The position numbers were made by a program, and so were the translations under genes. Shown here one piece after another: positions 1-11,321 of a stretch of DNA of 64,000 bases. Source of the DNA: Nautilus pompilius (taxonomy: Eukaryota > Mollusca > Cephalopoda > Nautilida > Nautilidae). The stretch spans positions 1,083,501 through 1,147,500 of the forward strand of contig JACATO010000086.1 in NCBI GenBank assembly GCA_018389105.1. Reading direction: 5' to 3'. Each line of letters opens with the position of its first letter. Within the stretch, counting starts at the first letter, position 1. The notes below the pieces were generated by a model. It saw only the letters and a list, made by a program, of their open reading frames with translations, did not search any database and had not been told where the DNA came from.

Positions 1-475
1 ACTAGCTTTTTCTCTGAAGTAAGAATGTTTTGTGAATCTTCACTTGAGGCCCCTTAATTTTGAACATCAAAGGTTTTACACATTTAACAAAACCTCAAAT
101 GGTTGATTAACTGATTTAAATTAGACCCTTTAACCTTAGCCAACAACATAAATAAATATGAAATAAACCACCACACTTATTTAAATTAATTTAATTTATT
201 AAATGTTTTGCTTAATTTGTATTTATACAAAAAAAAAATGATCATCAGGTACTTTGTAACTGACACAAAGACCTGTCAGTACTAACAACAGTCTGCTAGC
301 TGTGCAATTTGAACCCAGAGATATTGAAACAGTATCTCTACTAAGTCACCTCATTTTGTTAAAAAAGAATCTTCTATCTAGAATTTTAACTAAAAGGGCC
401 AAAGATAAATGATCTATGTCAGAAATAGAATGCAACATAACAGCTGTTTTCCTTCAGGTAATATAGTCGGACCCC
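1..475. other. AT-rich sequence, nothing recognised
   Basis: No ORF of note, no inverted or tandem repeat beyond short A/T runs, and no RNA gene seen. It ends where the Tigger terminal sequence begins. Confidence 0.6.
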
Positions 476-1260
476 AGTTACGAATTAGACTGATTCGTGT
501 ATACACACTTTACATAATGTGAACCAATGCTTCAACTCACATGATACCCTGACCCTGCATCACATTAATGCAGTAGAGCAGTTGTTGATTTGGAGTCTGC
601 ATCTCAGTCAGTCAGCAGTTAGCTTTCAGCTTACATAGGTTTGGCATCACCTTTTGTCTCCTTTTTTGGTTAATTTATCAGATTTACAAACAGTATTAAA
701 GCAGCTGTCGTTGTCGTGTCCAAAAGAGCATCTATTAGCCTGGCCCAGAAAACAGAAATCCTTGATAACTTAATGCAAGTGCAACATTGACTGCTTGCCA
801 ATACAATTTAATGACTGTGTACCATAAATAAAAGTTAGCAAAAAAATTAGAGACTGTGAAAACAACAACACCTGAGAGTTTGAGTATCACTAGTGACAAT
901 AATTCCTTAATCTTTGGATCAATGAAATGACCAATACAAAAGGATCAGTTGTTGATGGCATGAAAATTAGGACTAAAGCTTTGTCTCTGCATGAACATGT
1001 AACCAGAAGTAAACAGCAGTGATGCCAAGTCATCAACTGCTAGCAGGGGTTGGCTGTACAGCGCCATAAACTGGGAAATGTGAAATTACAAGGCAAAGCT
1101 GGATCTGCTAATGCAAATGATAGAAATTTTAAGAGTTTTTAGAATTTAATAAAGATAATGGCTAAAAACTCACCCAAGTTTTTAACTGTGATGAAACAGG
1201 ACATTTTAATATGAAAATGTGCAACAAGAATAAACAAACAGCCTGTTAAGTCAGTCATCA
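476..1260 (+). mobile_element. Tigger/pogo DNA transposon, 5' fragment
   Basis: Begins with a Tigger-like terminus (GTCGGACCCCAGTTACGAAT, preceded by TA). Translating with frame changes gives recognisable pieces of a Tigger transposase: a helix-turn-helix start SLAQKTEIL (about 745), a second DNA-binding segment ending NVKLQGKAGSANAND (about 1078-1122), and the catalytic-domain start QVFNCDETG (about 1177-1200), which keeps the first catalytic Asp. The rest of the DDE domain (second Asp, FLPP motif) and a matching 3' terminus were not found, so this is a truncated copy with many stops and indels. It is a different subfamily from the Tigger at 8-10 kb, because the terminal sequences differ. 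Confidence 0.75.
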
Positions 1261-2533
1261 CTGCTAAAGTCATTTGAGAGTTTGTGTAAGGCTAAGCCAT
1301 AATCATCAAAATTAAACAAAAAAAGGCTTGAAATATTTCGCTTTACGTGTAATGAATCTAGAATATATGAAAGTTTCACTGTTTGAATTAAATTATGGGA
1401 AAAATGAACTCTTCCAAGATATTATAATTTTTTGAGATGTACCTGTATATGTATTTCTGATTATCAAATCATTTAATAAGAAAACAGTGGTAAGTTATAC
1501 AATGTCAACTTGACCATCTCAGACACTCAAATCCAGAGTGTATGCACACCTGTGCAGATTATGATTACAGGCAAAATTTTAGCTTTACACATCAAAAGTT
1601 TAACATATGATGACCTACTTAAGACATTCTAAGTATTACTGTTCAAAAACTTCTAAAGATATCTGACATTTTCAACAAATGCTGAAAAACCACCAGAGTA
1701 AATTTGTGGCTTTGACATACAATGTAATGTTGTTCTGTGAGTTGACCGATAAACCAAACTAGCAGATACTGCTCTGGTTGGTTCTGTTGGTGTGCATCCA
1801 GACTTTAAAGATCAATTGATCATCTTCATCAATATAAAGATTAGACAACAGGTATTCTTTGTCAGGACATTCAAAACATCTGATCAGTATACATTATTTT
1901 TTGTGGCAGGCAATCAACCGTAGATCGTGCCTCTCCAAACCCACACTGACTAGATCATCAAAGTGCTCACAATGTCCATCCCATGGTAAGAGCACCATCA
2001 AGAATAAACATCACCATCAGCAAGAACTTTTTCATGCAAATCTATTTAACTGTTTCTTTATGATGAAGAGGATTCCAGCTAGTTTGAAGAGCTGTCGAAC
2101 CATGCTCAAGAAACAGAATATGTCTGGCGATAACCTTACCAAATGGCAGCCCATTACAATCGGCAATGCAATATATCACCTATATACACGGCAAAACTCT
2201 TGGGAGCGGCACAGGTGTTGCATCAGTCTCAGAGAGGATTTGCCAAATTCATTGTGTATGTGCATATTTCTGTCAGACGATTATCGTCAATACATTCGTG
2301 AGAGATTAAAATTTCTCACACATTCGTAAAAATCTGGTGTACCGCAGTCTATCCTTATATGCTGTATAAAACGAATCGGCATTGTTTCATTAATTATGTG
2401 CTAACTTCATTTCATTTATGTTTACTTGAACGTTCTAATTATTTTATTTCATTTTTGTGTTAACTTAACACATTAAATTCTGAAAGTGCATTTCACTTCT
2501 TAAGATTACTCATTTATTTCAGTCACAGCCCCT
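1261..2533. other. Unassigned stretch with one 156-codon ORF
   Basis: Contains an open frame at 1859-2329 (plus) whose product is rich in Ser, His and Cys and shows no family I recognise; neighbouring frames also gave nothing. The ORF may be chance or part of an unrecognised repeat. The first 200 bases could be the decayed remainder of the preceding Tigger copy, but I could not match a 3' end. Confidence 0.4.
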
Positions 2534-4260
2534 ATGCATAAAATGAGTAGTGCAAGCAAAAAAGAAGTTTGTCAGTATTCAGAGGAATTTTTGAAATTTG
2601 GTTTCATACCCGCTGCTCATGATGAAAGGTCATCTTTCTGTCTCTTATGCCAACAATGCTTGACCAACAAATCAATGAAACAAGGTCGTCTTGGGGCACA
2701 TTTGAAGACGAAACATAGTGTGTATGTAAATTCAGATTTGAATTACTTCAAATCTTTAAAGAATAAGTTTGAAAAAAGATCAACAATAAAGTCTCTGTTC
2801 ACTGCACAAACTGTTACTATCAGTCGTACTCTTGAGGCAAGTTATGAAATTTCTTTACTCATTGCTAAATCTGGAAAAAATCATACTATAGGGGAGGATT
2901 TAATTAAACCATCAATATCTGCATTTCTTAAAACAGTTCTGGAAAAAGATGACAAAGATGTTAAAGCCATGCCACTCAGTAACGACACTGTTAGGAGAAG
3001 AATAGAGAATCAACTGTGAGAGGCAGTGAGGCCTTATTGCTAACTTATGTAAGATATATTGATAAAGGTGAATTTGTTGAAGAAACGTTATTCTGCAAAT
3101 CTTTAGATACCACCACTACTGACGCTGATATATATATAATAAACTAAAATACTACTTAGATATCAATAATATACCAATGGAAAACATAACATCTTGCACA
3201 GCTGATGGTGCTCCTGTTATGATGGGCAAGAAAAATGGCTGCTTAAAATTGATGAAAGATGAGAATCCGGAGATGCTTCTTGTGCACAGTGTTATTCATA
3301 GAGAGAACTTAGTGTCGAAAAATATTTCTCCTGTACTTAATGAGGTACTGAAATCAGTTATAAAATCTATCAATGCTATCAAAACTAATGCCAAATGTGA
3401 GCGTCTTTTCGAGAAATTTTGTGAAGATAACAATTCAGACTATGTGAGACTTTTACTTCACACTGAGGTACGGTGGCTTTCGAAAGGGAATTGTTTGAAA
3501 AGATTAATGGAACTGTTTGATGAACTTAGTGGCTTTCTAAGTGACAAGCCTGAAATGAAGCACCTGCTAACCGTTGATGGAAAAGCGTTTTTGAGTTATT
3601 TAGCAGATATTTTCGAAAAACTGAATGTGTTGAATAAACAACTCAAGGAACGAATAAAAAAACACTTGTTGATGCAAAGGCGAAGATATTTGGCTTTATT
3701 TCATTTATCGAGTTATGCCAAAAAAATATTTCTGACAAAAATTTTGACCAATTTCATTGACCAAAAAAAATGAGCCGACTGAGGCTGCTGTGCTTGTCAT
3801 TGTGGATCATCTGAAAATATTGGCCTCTGATTTTAAAGAAATTTTCTGATTTAAAACAGATTAATTTTCCATCGTGGGTGATGCAGCCAGTGCTTGTGGA
3901 TTTATGATGTTTCAGTGCAGTACAGAACAAAACTCTCGGAAATAAAAAATGAGTCAGTTAAAACTTTATTCAACATAAAAGGAGCGATGGCATGGCTTTG
4001 TGATGAGACAGAAACTAAATACCCAAATTCAACTAGCTTTGCAAGGAAACTGTTGTTACCGTTTCCATCTTCATATTTAGCTGAATGTGGCTGTAGCGTT
4101 GTAAATGATTTGCTACTGAAGAAAAGAAATTCACTGGATATCAGTAAACGAGGAGATTTGAGACTAAAGCTGACTAAATTAGTGCCTAATATAAAATCTC
4201 TTTGCAGCAGGCATGAAGCACAAGGGTCTCACTAACTTTATTCCACTTTTCTTGAGGTGT
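2534..4260 (+). pseudogene. hAT transposase, ZBED5-like, broken
   Basis: A domesticated-type hAT transposase relative of ZBED5/FAM200, now a pseudogene. The N-terminal frame (2534-3019) has a BED-like zinc finger (FCLLCQQCL ... HLKTKH, residues ~36-60) after a YSEEFLKFGFIP leader. After a stop at 3017 the reading frame changes: FVEETLFCKSLDTTTTDADI (about 3070-3128), then 3177-3773 with CTADGAPVMMGKKNG, HSVIHRENLVSKNISP and the family signature LLLHTEVRWLSKGN, followed by YLADIFEKLNVLNKQLK. The C-terminal dimerisation part (3894-4235) has LLLPFPSSYLAECGCS and ends EAQGSH, like the family. Compared with the family, roughly 30-40 residues including the first catalytic Asp (usual motif DEST) are missing near 3019. 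There are at least three frame breaks. The probable full length was about 600 residues. Termini were not identified. Confidence 0.88.
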
Positions 4261-4777
4261 GCTCAAATGGCATTTTGCTTTTGCAAGGAACCTATACTTT
4301 ATTGTACAGTAATTAAAATGATCAAATAAGCTTCCATTCAAATTAGTTTGTGTTCATAGTACATTTCAGTTTTCTATTACATGTTTTGAATTTTTATTTG
4401 CTGTTTTTGTATGAGACAATCCACAAATATTTTCATAAATATAGAAATTTTCTCTCTCTCTTTATTACCTGTGAATTCTCTCTTATTATCATATGTATCA
4501 TTATTAAAATCTAATACCACTTAATATTTTTTCTTACAATTTTTTCAGTAATTTCTTGCTCTAAACTTTAACTGTCTTTTGTTTATTTCATTTTTCATGG
4601 ATGCCATGTTCTTTTGAAGCTTGTTTAAACCAAGGTATTGGCGTTTTAAGCTTCTTCAGCTGAAACGGAGTTAACTTTTTAAATGATAAGAATTATATAT
4701 CACCACATGGGGGCATCAGGATTTTAGAGGTGATTAGGTGGGGCATGGCCCAAAAAAGTACATTAGACAGGTTCTGT
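4261..4777. other. AT-rich flank of the hAT copy
   Basis: Probably 3' untranslated sequence of the preceding hAT element. No terminal inverted repeat could be paired with the upstream side. Nothing else seen. Confidence 0.4.
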
Positions 4778-4875
4778 TCAATCCTGGCTTTGACTTTATA
4801 TCACAGTTGCTCTGTCTGGTCCCAGACTTTTGGATCATGTTGTTAGTCATGGACGGAATATGGACACCGAACCTA
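4778..4875 (+). mobile_element. 3'-end stub of an R2-like LINE
   Basis: About 100 bases matching the 3' tail of the R2-like element at 29.5-31.5 kb (compare 31383-31481). Shared blocks include TCCTGG, GCTCT, CAGACT and the block GGACGGAATATGG; both similarities stop at AACCT. This is the pattern of a heavily 5'-truncated LINE insertion. No poly(A) follows, as is usual for R2-group elements. Confidence 0.6.
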
Positions 4876-6114
4876 AACAGTAATGGGAATGTGATCATTC
4901 CCCAATTCTAGACAGTTATTCCAAAAGCATTCAGATTTTGATGTTGAACACAAACATTGTGCATATTTTTTACTCTCTGTTAGCTACAAGCAGCCTCTCA
5001 GGTATCGGAATTTTGTTTCCAATAATTTTAATCGCACCCACATCTTTTTGACCAGGGCATAAACAAGAAATTTCACCTTAAGATTTAATTACTTTCGCTT
5101 TCAACATCTGCTAGAATTTTGCCTTTTTCTTCCACAGACCAAAAATACTAACACTTTTTGATGTAAGCCTTCTGGCTTGCTTGATACTGTCACCTGGAAT
5201 TTCTTTGTAGTTTTCCGTTGTCAAAATCTGTACCTGTTTCTGTCTAGTTGAGTCAGTAAAGTGGTATATTTTATCACCCCGTGTTCTATAAAGCCACTAA
5301 ATGAAGGAATGATAGAAATCAGTTGACATTTTGAATAGATGTAGTTCACTCGCAGGTGATTTCGGCATTTAAAAAAATTGACCACCTACTTTTTCCACAT
5401 CTTGATAATGGTGGTGAAATTACTAACTCTTCAAAGGAGGTCACATGATTTTATTTAAAAGGGTCAGTGAATAAACTGAAAATTTTTGGATCTAAAAAAA
5501 TTTACTTTCACTTGGCATGCAAAGTTAGAAACAAATCTCATGATTAATTAATGGTTTCCATATTACCTAACCATGCCCAAAAATGTGTTGTGATTGTAAA
5601 ATTTCTATTTTTGTCTGAATATAATTAATACAAAACTTTCCAACATAACTACCAAACAAAGCCACAATTTCAGTCTCCGGTTGGATGTCAGATATCTTTA
5701 AACATTTTTGCACAGCAGCTTGAATTTTTTTAAAATTTCCACATTGAACGACTTCAGTAGGCCATAAAATAAAAGCTTAAATTAGGACTGGCCTATACAG
5801 CATCTTTTAGTCATAACAAATTTTTGTCAATCGATTATACTGCAAATAGTGTAAAAAAAACAGCATAATCTAATGAAAATCCAGAATTCATCAGGCTGAA
5901 AATCAACACCATACACCCACCTTCATGGCCTAAAATTAGCCTTTTCACCTGTAATTGGATTTATATCAGTTCGATTCACTTTAAACTTGACAGAAAAGTT
6001 TGTTTCATTTCCAAAAATAGGTCAGTGGGCCAATGTGAAAATAATCATAAATGATACATTCTACTATGCCTAAGGAGTAATCCAGCTGCTTGTAGTAACT
6101 TTCATGAACACTTA
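4876..6114. other. Unassigned intergenic sequence
   Basis: No convincing ORF on either strand. I translated both strands looking for transposase or reverse-transcriptase motifs and found none that held up. Confidence 0.5.
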
Positions 6115-6261
6115 AGGTGTCTTAGCCCTCAGACCAGTGGGTCGTGAAGTGTTTTCTGGGGGTGGGGTGGGTCACAAAGCCCTGGAAGTTTCATTTTTTG
6201 TCATATAACTGAGTCAAGAAACTGTTCATCATGAGTATGCATTTGTTTTGTTTATATGTAC

Positions 6262-6330
6262 CATATTTGCCAGCTTATAAGATGCACCTTTTTCCAGAAA
6301 AATATACAAAAATTACCCTGCATCCAATAC
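6262..6330. repeat. TATAAGATGCACC-type repeat block
   Basis: GCTTATAAGATGCACCTTTT followed by an A-rich spacer resembles GGCATATAAGACGCACTTTT at 52979. Both look like the end of one dispersed element family, here lying inside the hAT MITE. The family name is not established from the sequence. Confidence 0.45.
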
Positions 6331-6339
6331 GCCGGTATC

Positions 6340-6660
6340 ACTGATGAGAGGCCGAGTGCCAACGGTGTAAGCCTTATCTCCCACAGCAGGCACTCCCAGT
6401 TGTGTCACAGGCCTCTGCAGTAACACACTTGCATTCCCACCCTCACGGTGGCTTCCTGTCGCTCTGCATCCTCATAGAAACACGGACAATACACACTGGC
6501 AACAGAGGCTGGAATTCGAACTGTTACTACAGTAGGACTGACGCAATCGAGCCACACTTCCATTGGCTAATGCCATTGGGACCTGCAGCTAAGACTCAGA
6601 CCACAACACCTGGGGCAGAGCACGCTACAAGGACTGGACTGTGACTTCGGCCTGACACAC
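6340..6660 (-). repeat. tRNA-derived SINE inside the hAT MITE
   Basis: On the minus strand an A-box-like TGGCTCGATTGCG is followed about 30 bases later by a B-box-like AGTTCGAATTCC (about 6508-6560), the layout of a tRNA-derived RNA polymerase III promoter. The region downstream on that strand (6490 to 6340) is more GC-rich than its surroundings and would be the SINE body. It is not an intact tRNA: no cloverleaf with matched acceptor stem is evident. Boundaries are approximate. Confidence 0.5.
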
Positions 6661-6849
6661 ACTAGTCAGCTCGATTTTAGGCAAACTTGGGCACCAAACT
6701 GTCAATACATTCAAATAAAACTTGTGTGTGTGATATTTTTGCTAAATTTATTCTTTGATTTTTTTCAATTATGGAAGTGTAGCAGGGGGTCACAGGTCTT
6801 TTGAGTATTAGAAAAAGATCCATGAGTCCAAAAAGGTTGGGAACCACTG

Positions 6850-7439
6850 GACTAGAGAGTTAGTCTCACCTTTTACACACTATCAGATAACTGCAATAAA
6901 TGTTCGGCTCACAGTAGTAATTACTAGCAGTTCAATATCAGTATCATATAGTCGAAGCATGCACTCAACTTACCTGATATTTACAATCTAATCATTTAAC
7001 TTAACAAAAAAAAAAAACGAAATCTTTTCTGTTAATTCAAAAATTAAAACAAATCCCATTTAAAAAATTTAATGTACTCTCCTTACTTACTCCCTGTACT
7101 GTTTTAGGCAAAAACACAGGTGACTAGAGCCCCTCCACATTAGAGAAGTGTTTAGCGCATCAACAGAAATCAAACTTGAAAATCCGAGCAACCCATCTGA
7201 CAAGTCTTAAGCCAGATTTCACAAGGACCCTTCAAGATGACCATTCTTCTTGCTTGGGAGGGAGAATATTTGACGGGACAGGTTGCAAAAGGCTGGGAAT
7301 TTCTGCTCTAGATTGTTAACTGTCATAGCACACAAAATGTGCGCTAAAATAAGTCGCTGTGTTTGTTTCAGTCTCTTCGTCATATTCTAGTAGGCAAAAA
7401 TGCAAGAGTAGGCAGGCCTGCAAGGCAGCCTATAGGCCA
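6850..7439. other. Unassigned intergenic sequence
   Basis: No ORF or repeat that I recognise beyond a short A-run near 7005. Confidence 0.5.
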
Positions 7440-7690
7440 GGATCCAAAACACTCATCAAGCGGGTGTGTGACACCAGAAATTAGGTCAGCATGAAAGTCT
7501 GGTGCACTTGGACTCCAACCAGTCTAATAAACCAAGTGGAAGCCCCCCATTAGAAAGCTTAATTTTTAGATTTGGGAGGAAACCTATGTAGCTAGCTAAG
7601 AGGGCAGAAGAAACCATGCTGCACCATGTGGGAATCAAACTCAGGCTCCCCAGCCACACCAATCTAGTCACTGGACTGTGCTATTCCAAC
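7440..7690 (-). repeat. tRNA-derived SINE
   Basis: Minus strand begins near 7680 with AGCACAGTCCAGTGACTAG and a B-box-like GAGTTTGATTCC about 40 bases later, then a body running to about 7440. The head matches the SINE head at 63000 (CAGTAGCTGGCTACTGGATT ... GAGTTTGAATCC), so the two share a tRNA-related head. The bodies are only weakly alike. The minus-strand open frame here (7671-7486) is the SINE read through, not a gene. Confidence 0.55.
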
Positions 7691-8009
7691 ATCAACAAAA
7701 GAAAATTAAATATTCATAACATGGTTATGATAATTCACATCATATGGACAGAGACATACAGCCGATGAAATAACAAGAAACCGTTAATTAGAGCAGCCAA
7801 AATCAATAAAGTCCATTTTTGTGCCATACAATTTTTTTTTTAATTTAAGAAAATAAAACAATTAAACTGTGCATTTTATGTTCATATTATCTTAAACATA
7901 TTTTTTTGCCACAGTATTAATTTAAAGTTGGAAACATGTCTTTTTGACATACTTTTATATTGATTTCTATACTTATTTTATATTTCAGATTTAGCATAAA
8001 ATGCCAATA
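7691..8009. other. AT-rich spacer
   Basis: Nothing recognised; ends at the TA target site of the Tigger element. Confidence 0.6.
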
Positions 8010-10024
8010 CGGTAGTCTCGATTATCCGACATACCCATGTGACGTGAGCTATTTCAAGGCTAAGTGTCGTCATTTCTATTTATAGTACTGAGATGCGTGC
8101 ACATTTGTTTTTGTCTGTCTCAGTCCGTTGCTTTTTGCCACCAGAGTAAATTATTTGTTAGTCTGCGCTAGTAATTCGTGTCATACAAACTGTGATCGTG
8201 ATTTATTTTTAATTTTTTTTTGGTAAAAAAATGGCAAGTGAAAAGAGAAAAAAGTGGTTCTTTTAATTGAGCAAAAACTTGAGGCATTAAAAAGACCAGA
8301 CAAAGGTGAGTCCATGCAAAGAATTGCATCCGAACTTCACGTGGAAAGAGTTACTGTTAGCGAAGCGGTACTCTGATCGAGCCTCTAATTATGGAATAAA
8401 CACTAGGAAAACTATGAAGAAATGTGAATGCGAAAAGGTGAGCGAAGCTTTATTTCTATGTTTCACACAGCAAAGAGACAAAGGCATGCCTATATCAGGC
8501 CCTAGACTGATTTTCCAAAAGAATTAAATGAAGGGGACTCTGATTTCACGGCTTGTGTAGGTTGGCTTGATCGCTGGAAAAATGATACAGAATAAGACAG
8601 CTATTTGTGGGGGGAAATTATCAGCAAGTTCTGAGGAATTTCTTAAATTTAAAACAAAATTTCATTGTCTTATCAAAAATGAAGGAGTATCAAGGGAGCA
8701 GATATATAACTGCAATGAAACCGGATTAAACTATAAAATGTTGCCTGCAAAAACTCTAGCTTCCCATCTAAGCTTCAGCTCCTGGATATAAACAAAGTAA
8801 AGAAAGAGTGACTATTCGCTTGTAGTAACGCTACTGGTAACCATAAACTACAGCTCACATTTAATGGAAAGTCGAAAAAACCAATGGCTTTTAAAAACCT
8901 GGCTCCTGCTGCACTTCCAGTTTCTTATAAGAACCAGAAGAATGTGTGGATGGATTCAGACATTTTCTGAAGCTGGTTTTCAATGAGTTTGTTCAATCAG
9001 TAGAAAGGTTTTTGAAATCACTAAACCTGCCAAGGAAAGCAATCCTTCTCATTGATAATGTGCCATATCATCCTGACGAGGATGAACTGAAAAGTGGTGA
9101 CATTAGACCAATTTTTCTTCCTCCTGATGTCACCTCATTGTGTCAGCTAATGGACCAGGGTGTTCTTGAAGCATTAAAGAAAAAATATCGCCGTAAGCTT
9201 TTAACTATGCTTACTTATGTGATGGACAATGGAAATGGTATGCTAGATATGCTAAAAAAAGTGAACTTTAAAGATGTTGTTTACTGGATCGCATAATCAT
9301 GGGACGAAATTGAACCACAAACCCTGGCAAGATCATAAAGTTACTTTCTGAAGATGAAAATAAACAAGAAATAGCTCATGGAGATGGTGATAATCTGCTT
9401 CCCTTGTTACAAGAAATTCCAGGCTGTGAGAAAGCAAATGAGGACAACATACAGGAATGGATGCAGAAAGACGAGTAAGAAAAACTGACTGACAATAACA
9501 TAATTGCTATGGTGAATGGGAATGAGAATAAAGATAAAGAAAATGGCACTGAGACTGCGCTGGGACTAGACAAAACAGAGAAAACGAGTCATAGTGAAGG
9601 GGTCAAGGCCTTTGAGGCAGCACTGGCTTACACTGAACAGCAAGAGGAAGCGACTGCTACTGACATTGTTATTGAAACATGGCACCTCACCGCAAGGAAG
9701 AGAAATAAAACAGGAAAACAAACTTTAATCACTAAATTTTTTAAATAACTTTTTCGTTGGCCATATTGTATACTCACGCATTTTCTGTAATTACATGTAA
9801 TTTAAAATGCGTTGTTCTATTAACTAAATGAATCTATTACAGTACTAGTAATTGTATAACTGTTACCAGACACTATTAACAAACAAGGATTTCAAACTTA
9901 TACTGGACTTCCATTCAATTTGCGTTTCTTTCATCCTGCATCCACCATTTCCGTATTATCCGACATTTTTGTTTATCCAACCACCTGATGGTCCCGTTTA
10001 TGTCAGATAATTGAGACTCTACTG
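8010..10024 (+). mobile_element. Tigger/pogo element with both ends
   Basis: Terminal inverted repeats are visible: left GGTAGTCTCGATTATCCGAC, right (reverse complement) CAGTAGAGTCTCAATTATCT, each extending into GACAT. TA is present on both sides (8008-8009 and 10025-10026), the expected pogo-group target duplication. Length about 2.0 kb. It carries one degenerate transposase gene. The right-hand TA is shared with the adjoining mariner. Confidence 0.88.
8231..9748 (+). pseudogene. Tigger transposase, degenerate
   Basis: The start MASEKRKK at 8231 follows the family, with the helix-turn-helix LEALKRPDKGESMQRIASEL just after. Later pieces in shifting frames: RKTMKKCECEKVSEALFLCF with GMPISGPRLIF (8306-8527), SSEEFLKFKTKFH and YNCNETGLNYKMLPAKTLAS (8567-8791), then 8946-9296 with ILLIDNVPYHP, IFLPPDVTSLCQLMDQGV and KKKYRRKLL, and the C-terminal tail ending QTLITKFFK (9509-9748). 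The first catalytic Asp (normally CDETG) reads Asn here, the second Asp (LIDN) is present. Several frameshifts and stops, so it is non-functional. Its role was to cut and rejoin the element at its terminal repeats. Confidence 0.9.
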
Positions 10025-10026
10025 TA

Positions 10027-11319
10027 CGAGGTCTGTCAAAAAAGTATCTGACTTTATTTTTTCCCTGTGGGAAGTAATGACGTTAGAGAGGCAAAAGTGT
10101 GCATAGTGGAGCCGCATGCCTTCATGCGTATGCATAGTTTTTGGCAGGCTTGCTGGATGCGTCAGTTGCTGACAGCCAGCCAGCATGTGAGGTTCTGTAC
10201 TACTTACTCATCGCATTTTCATTTCGCCTGTGATGACAGAACGTGTGGAGCAACGATCTTGCATCAAGTTTTGCCAAAAGCTTGGAGATACCCAAGCAGA
10301 AACAATTTGCAAAATTCAACAGGCTTTTAGTGACAATGCCATGGGTGTTACCCAAATAAAAGAATGGTACAACAGGTTCAAAGATGGCCGCACATCGTTG
10401 GAGAGTGACCAGCATTCTGGGAGGTTGTCAACAAGCTGCAATGCTTTTATTATCGAGAAAGTGCAGACCTTGATAATGGATGTTCATCATTTGACAGTGC
10501 GGGAAATTGGTGACAAGGTTGGGATCAGTAAAGATTCTGCACATGCAATTTTAGAGGATTTGGGCTTGTGCAGTGGCAGCGAAATTTGTGCCCAAGCTGC
10601 TTTCTCAGGAACAACAACAACTTCATCCAGGACCTGCTGGATACTGCCAACAGGGATCCTGAGTTGCAGAATACTGTGGTAACTGGAGATTAGACGTGGG
10701 TGTATGGGTACGATCCGGAAACCAAAGCTCAGTTATCACAGTGGAAGCACCCAGTGTCAGGTCCGGAGCAAAATCAACATGATGCTGGCTGTTTTATTTG
10801 ACTACCGAGGCGTTGTGCATCACGAATATGCACCAGAAGGACAAACAGTTACAAAGGAGTACTATCAGGAAGTCCTCCAACATCTTCGCGATGCAGTTCG
10901 GTGCAAGAGACCAAATCTGTGGGCTTCGCAAAACTGCCAGCTGCATCATGACAACACCCCAGCTCATTTGTTGCAGCTGATCCAAGGTTTCTTGGCAAAG
11001 AAAGGTATTTCGCTCATTCGCCAGGCTCTCTACTCTCCAGACACGGCTCTTTCTGACTTCTGGTTGTTCCCAAAAATGAAGATGCCACTGAAAGGCTCTC
11101 TCTTTGAGAGCTGAGAGGGCATCATGCGGAATGCGACGGTGGAGCTGAGAGCCATTCGGAAGAAGCATTCCAGACGTGCTTCGAACAGTGGAAGGTTCAC
11201 TGTGCTAAGTGTGTGGAGGCGCAAGGGGCCTACTTCGAAGGGGATTAGCAATTGAACCCCACCAAGTATGTAATTTTTTTTCCCCAGCCTAAGGTCAGAT
11301 ACTTTATCGACAGACCTCG
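10027..11319 (+). mobile_element. mariner element (copy 1), both ends present
   Basis: Left CGAGGTCTGTCAAAAAAGTA and right (reverse complement) CGAGGTCTGTCGATAAAGTA terminal repeats, flanked by TA at 10025-10026 and 11320-11321. Length 1293 bp, normal for mariner. A second, closely similar copy lies in opposite orientation at 55765-57048. Confidence 0.92.
10230..11250 (+). pseudogene. mariner DD34D transposase, broken
   Basis: ATG at 10230 (MMTERVEQRSCIKFCQKLGD) starts a paired helix-turn-helix domain with IKEWYNRFKDGR, continuing through VREIGDKVGISKDSAHAIL. A frame break follows about 10570. The catalytic domain then shows VTGD followed directly by a stop codon (TAG at 10691, where the family has Glu) and WVYGYDPETKAQ, later HHDNTPAH with the second Asp and YSPDTALSDFWLFPKMK with the third. 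The C-terminal end shifts frame again near 11115. All three catalytic Asp codons survive, but the stop and frameshifts make it inactive. Original length would be about 340 residues, usual for the family. Confidence 0.92.
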
Positions 11320-11321
11320 TA

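Larger units (their letters stand above)
6115..6849. mobile_element. Non-autonomous hAT element with nested insertions
   Basis: The right end AAGGTTGGGAACCACTG (to 6849) is a standard hAT terminal inverted repeat. The left side (about 6115-6175) has the usual subterminal GTGGGTCGTGAAG and TGGGTCACAAAG wording, but its first bases are degraded, so the 5' boundary and the 8-bp target duplication are uncertain. Inside are a block resembling the repeat at 52965 and a tRNA-like SINE, both apparently inserted. No transposase is encoded. Confidence 0.6.

Noticed and set aside
1859-2329. 156-codon ORF as a retroviral or Gypsy-like protein
   Set aside because: Checked the other frames and the opposite strand for protease, RT or integrase motifs; none found.
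10794-11251. Minus-strand ORFs inside mariner copy 1 and the plus-strand ORF 55833-56159 in copy 2
   Set aside because: Antisense shadows of the mariner transposase in both copies.
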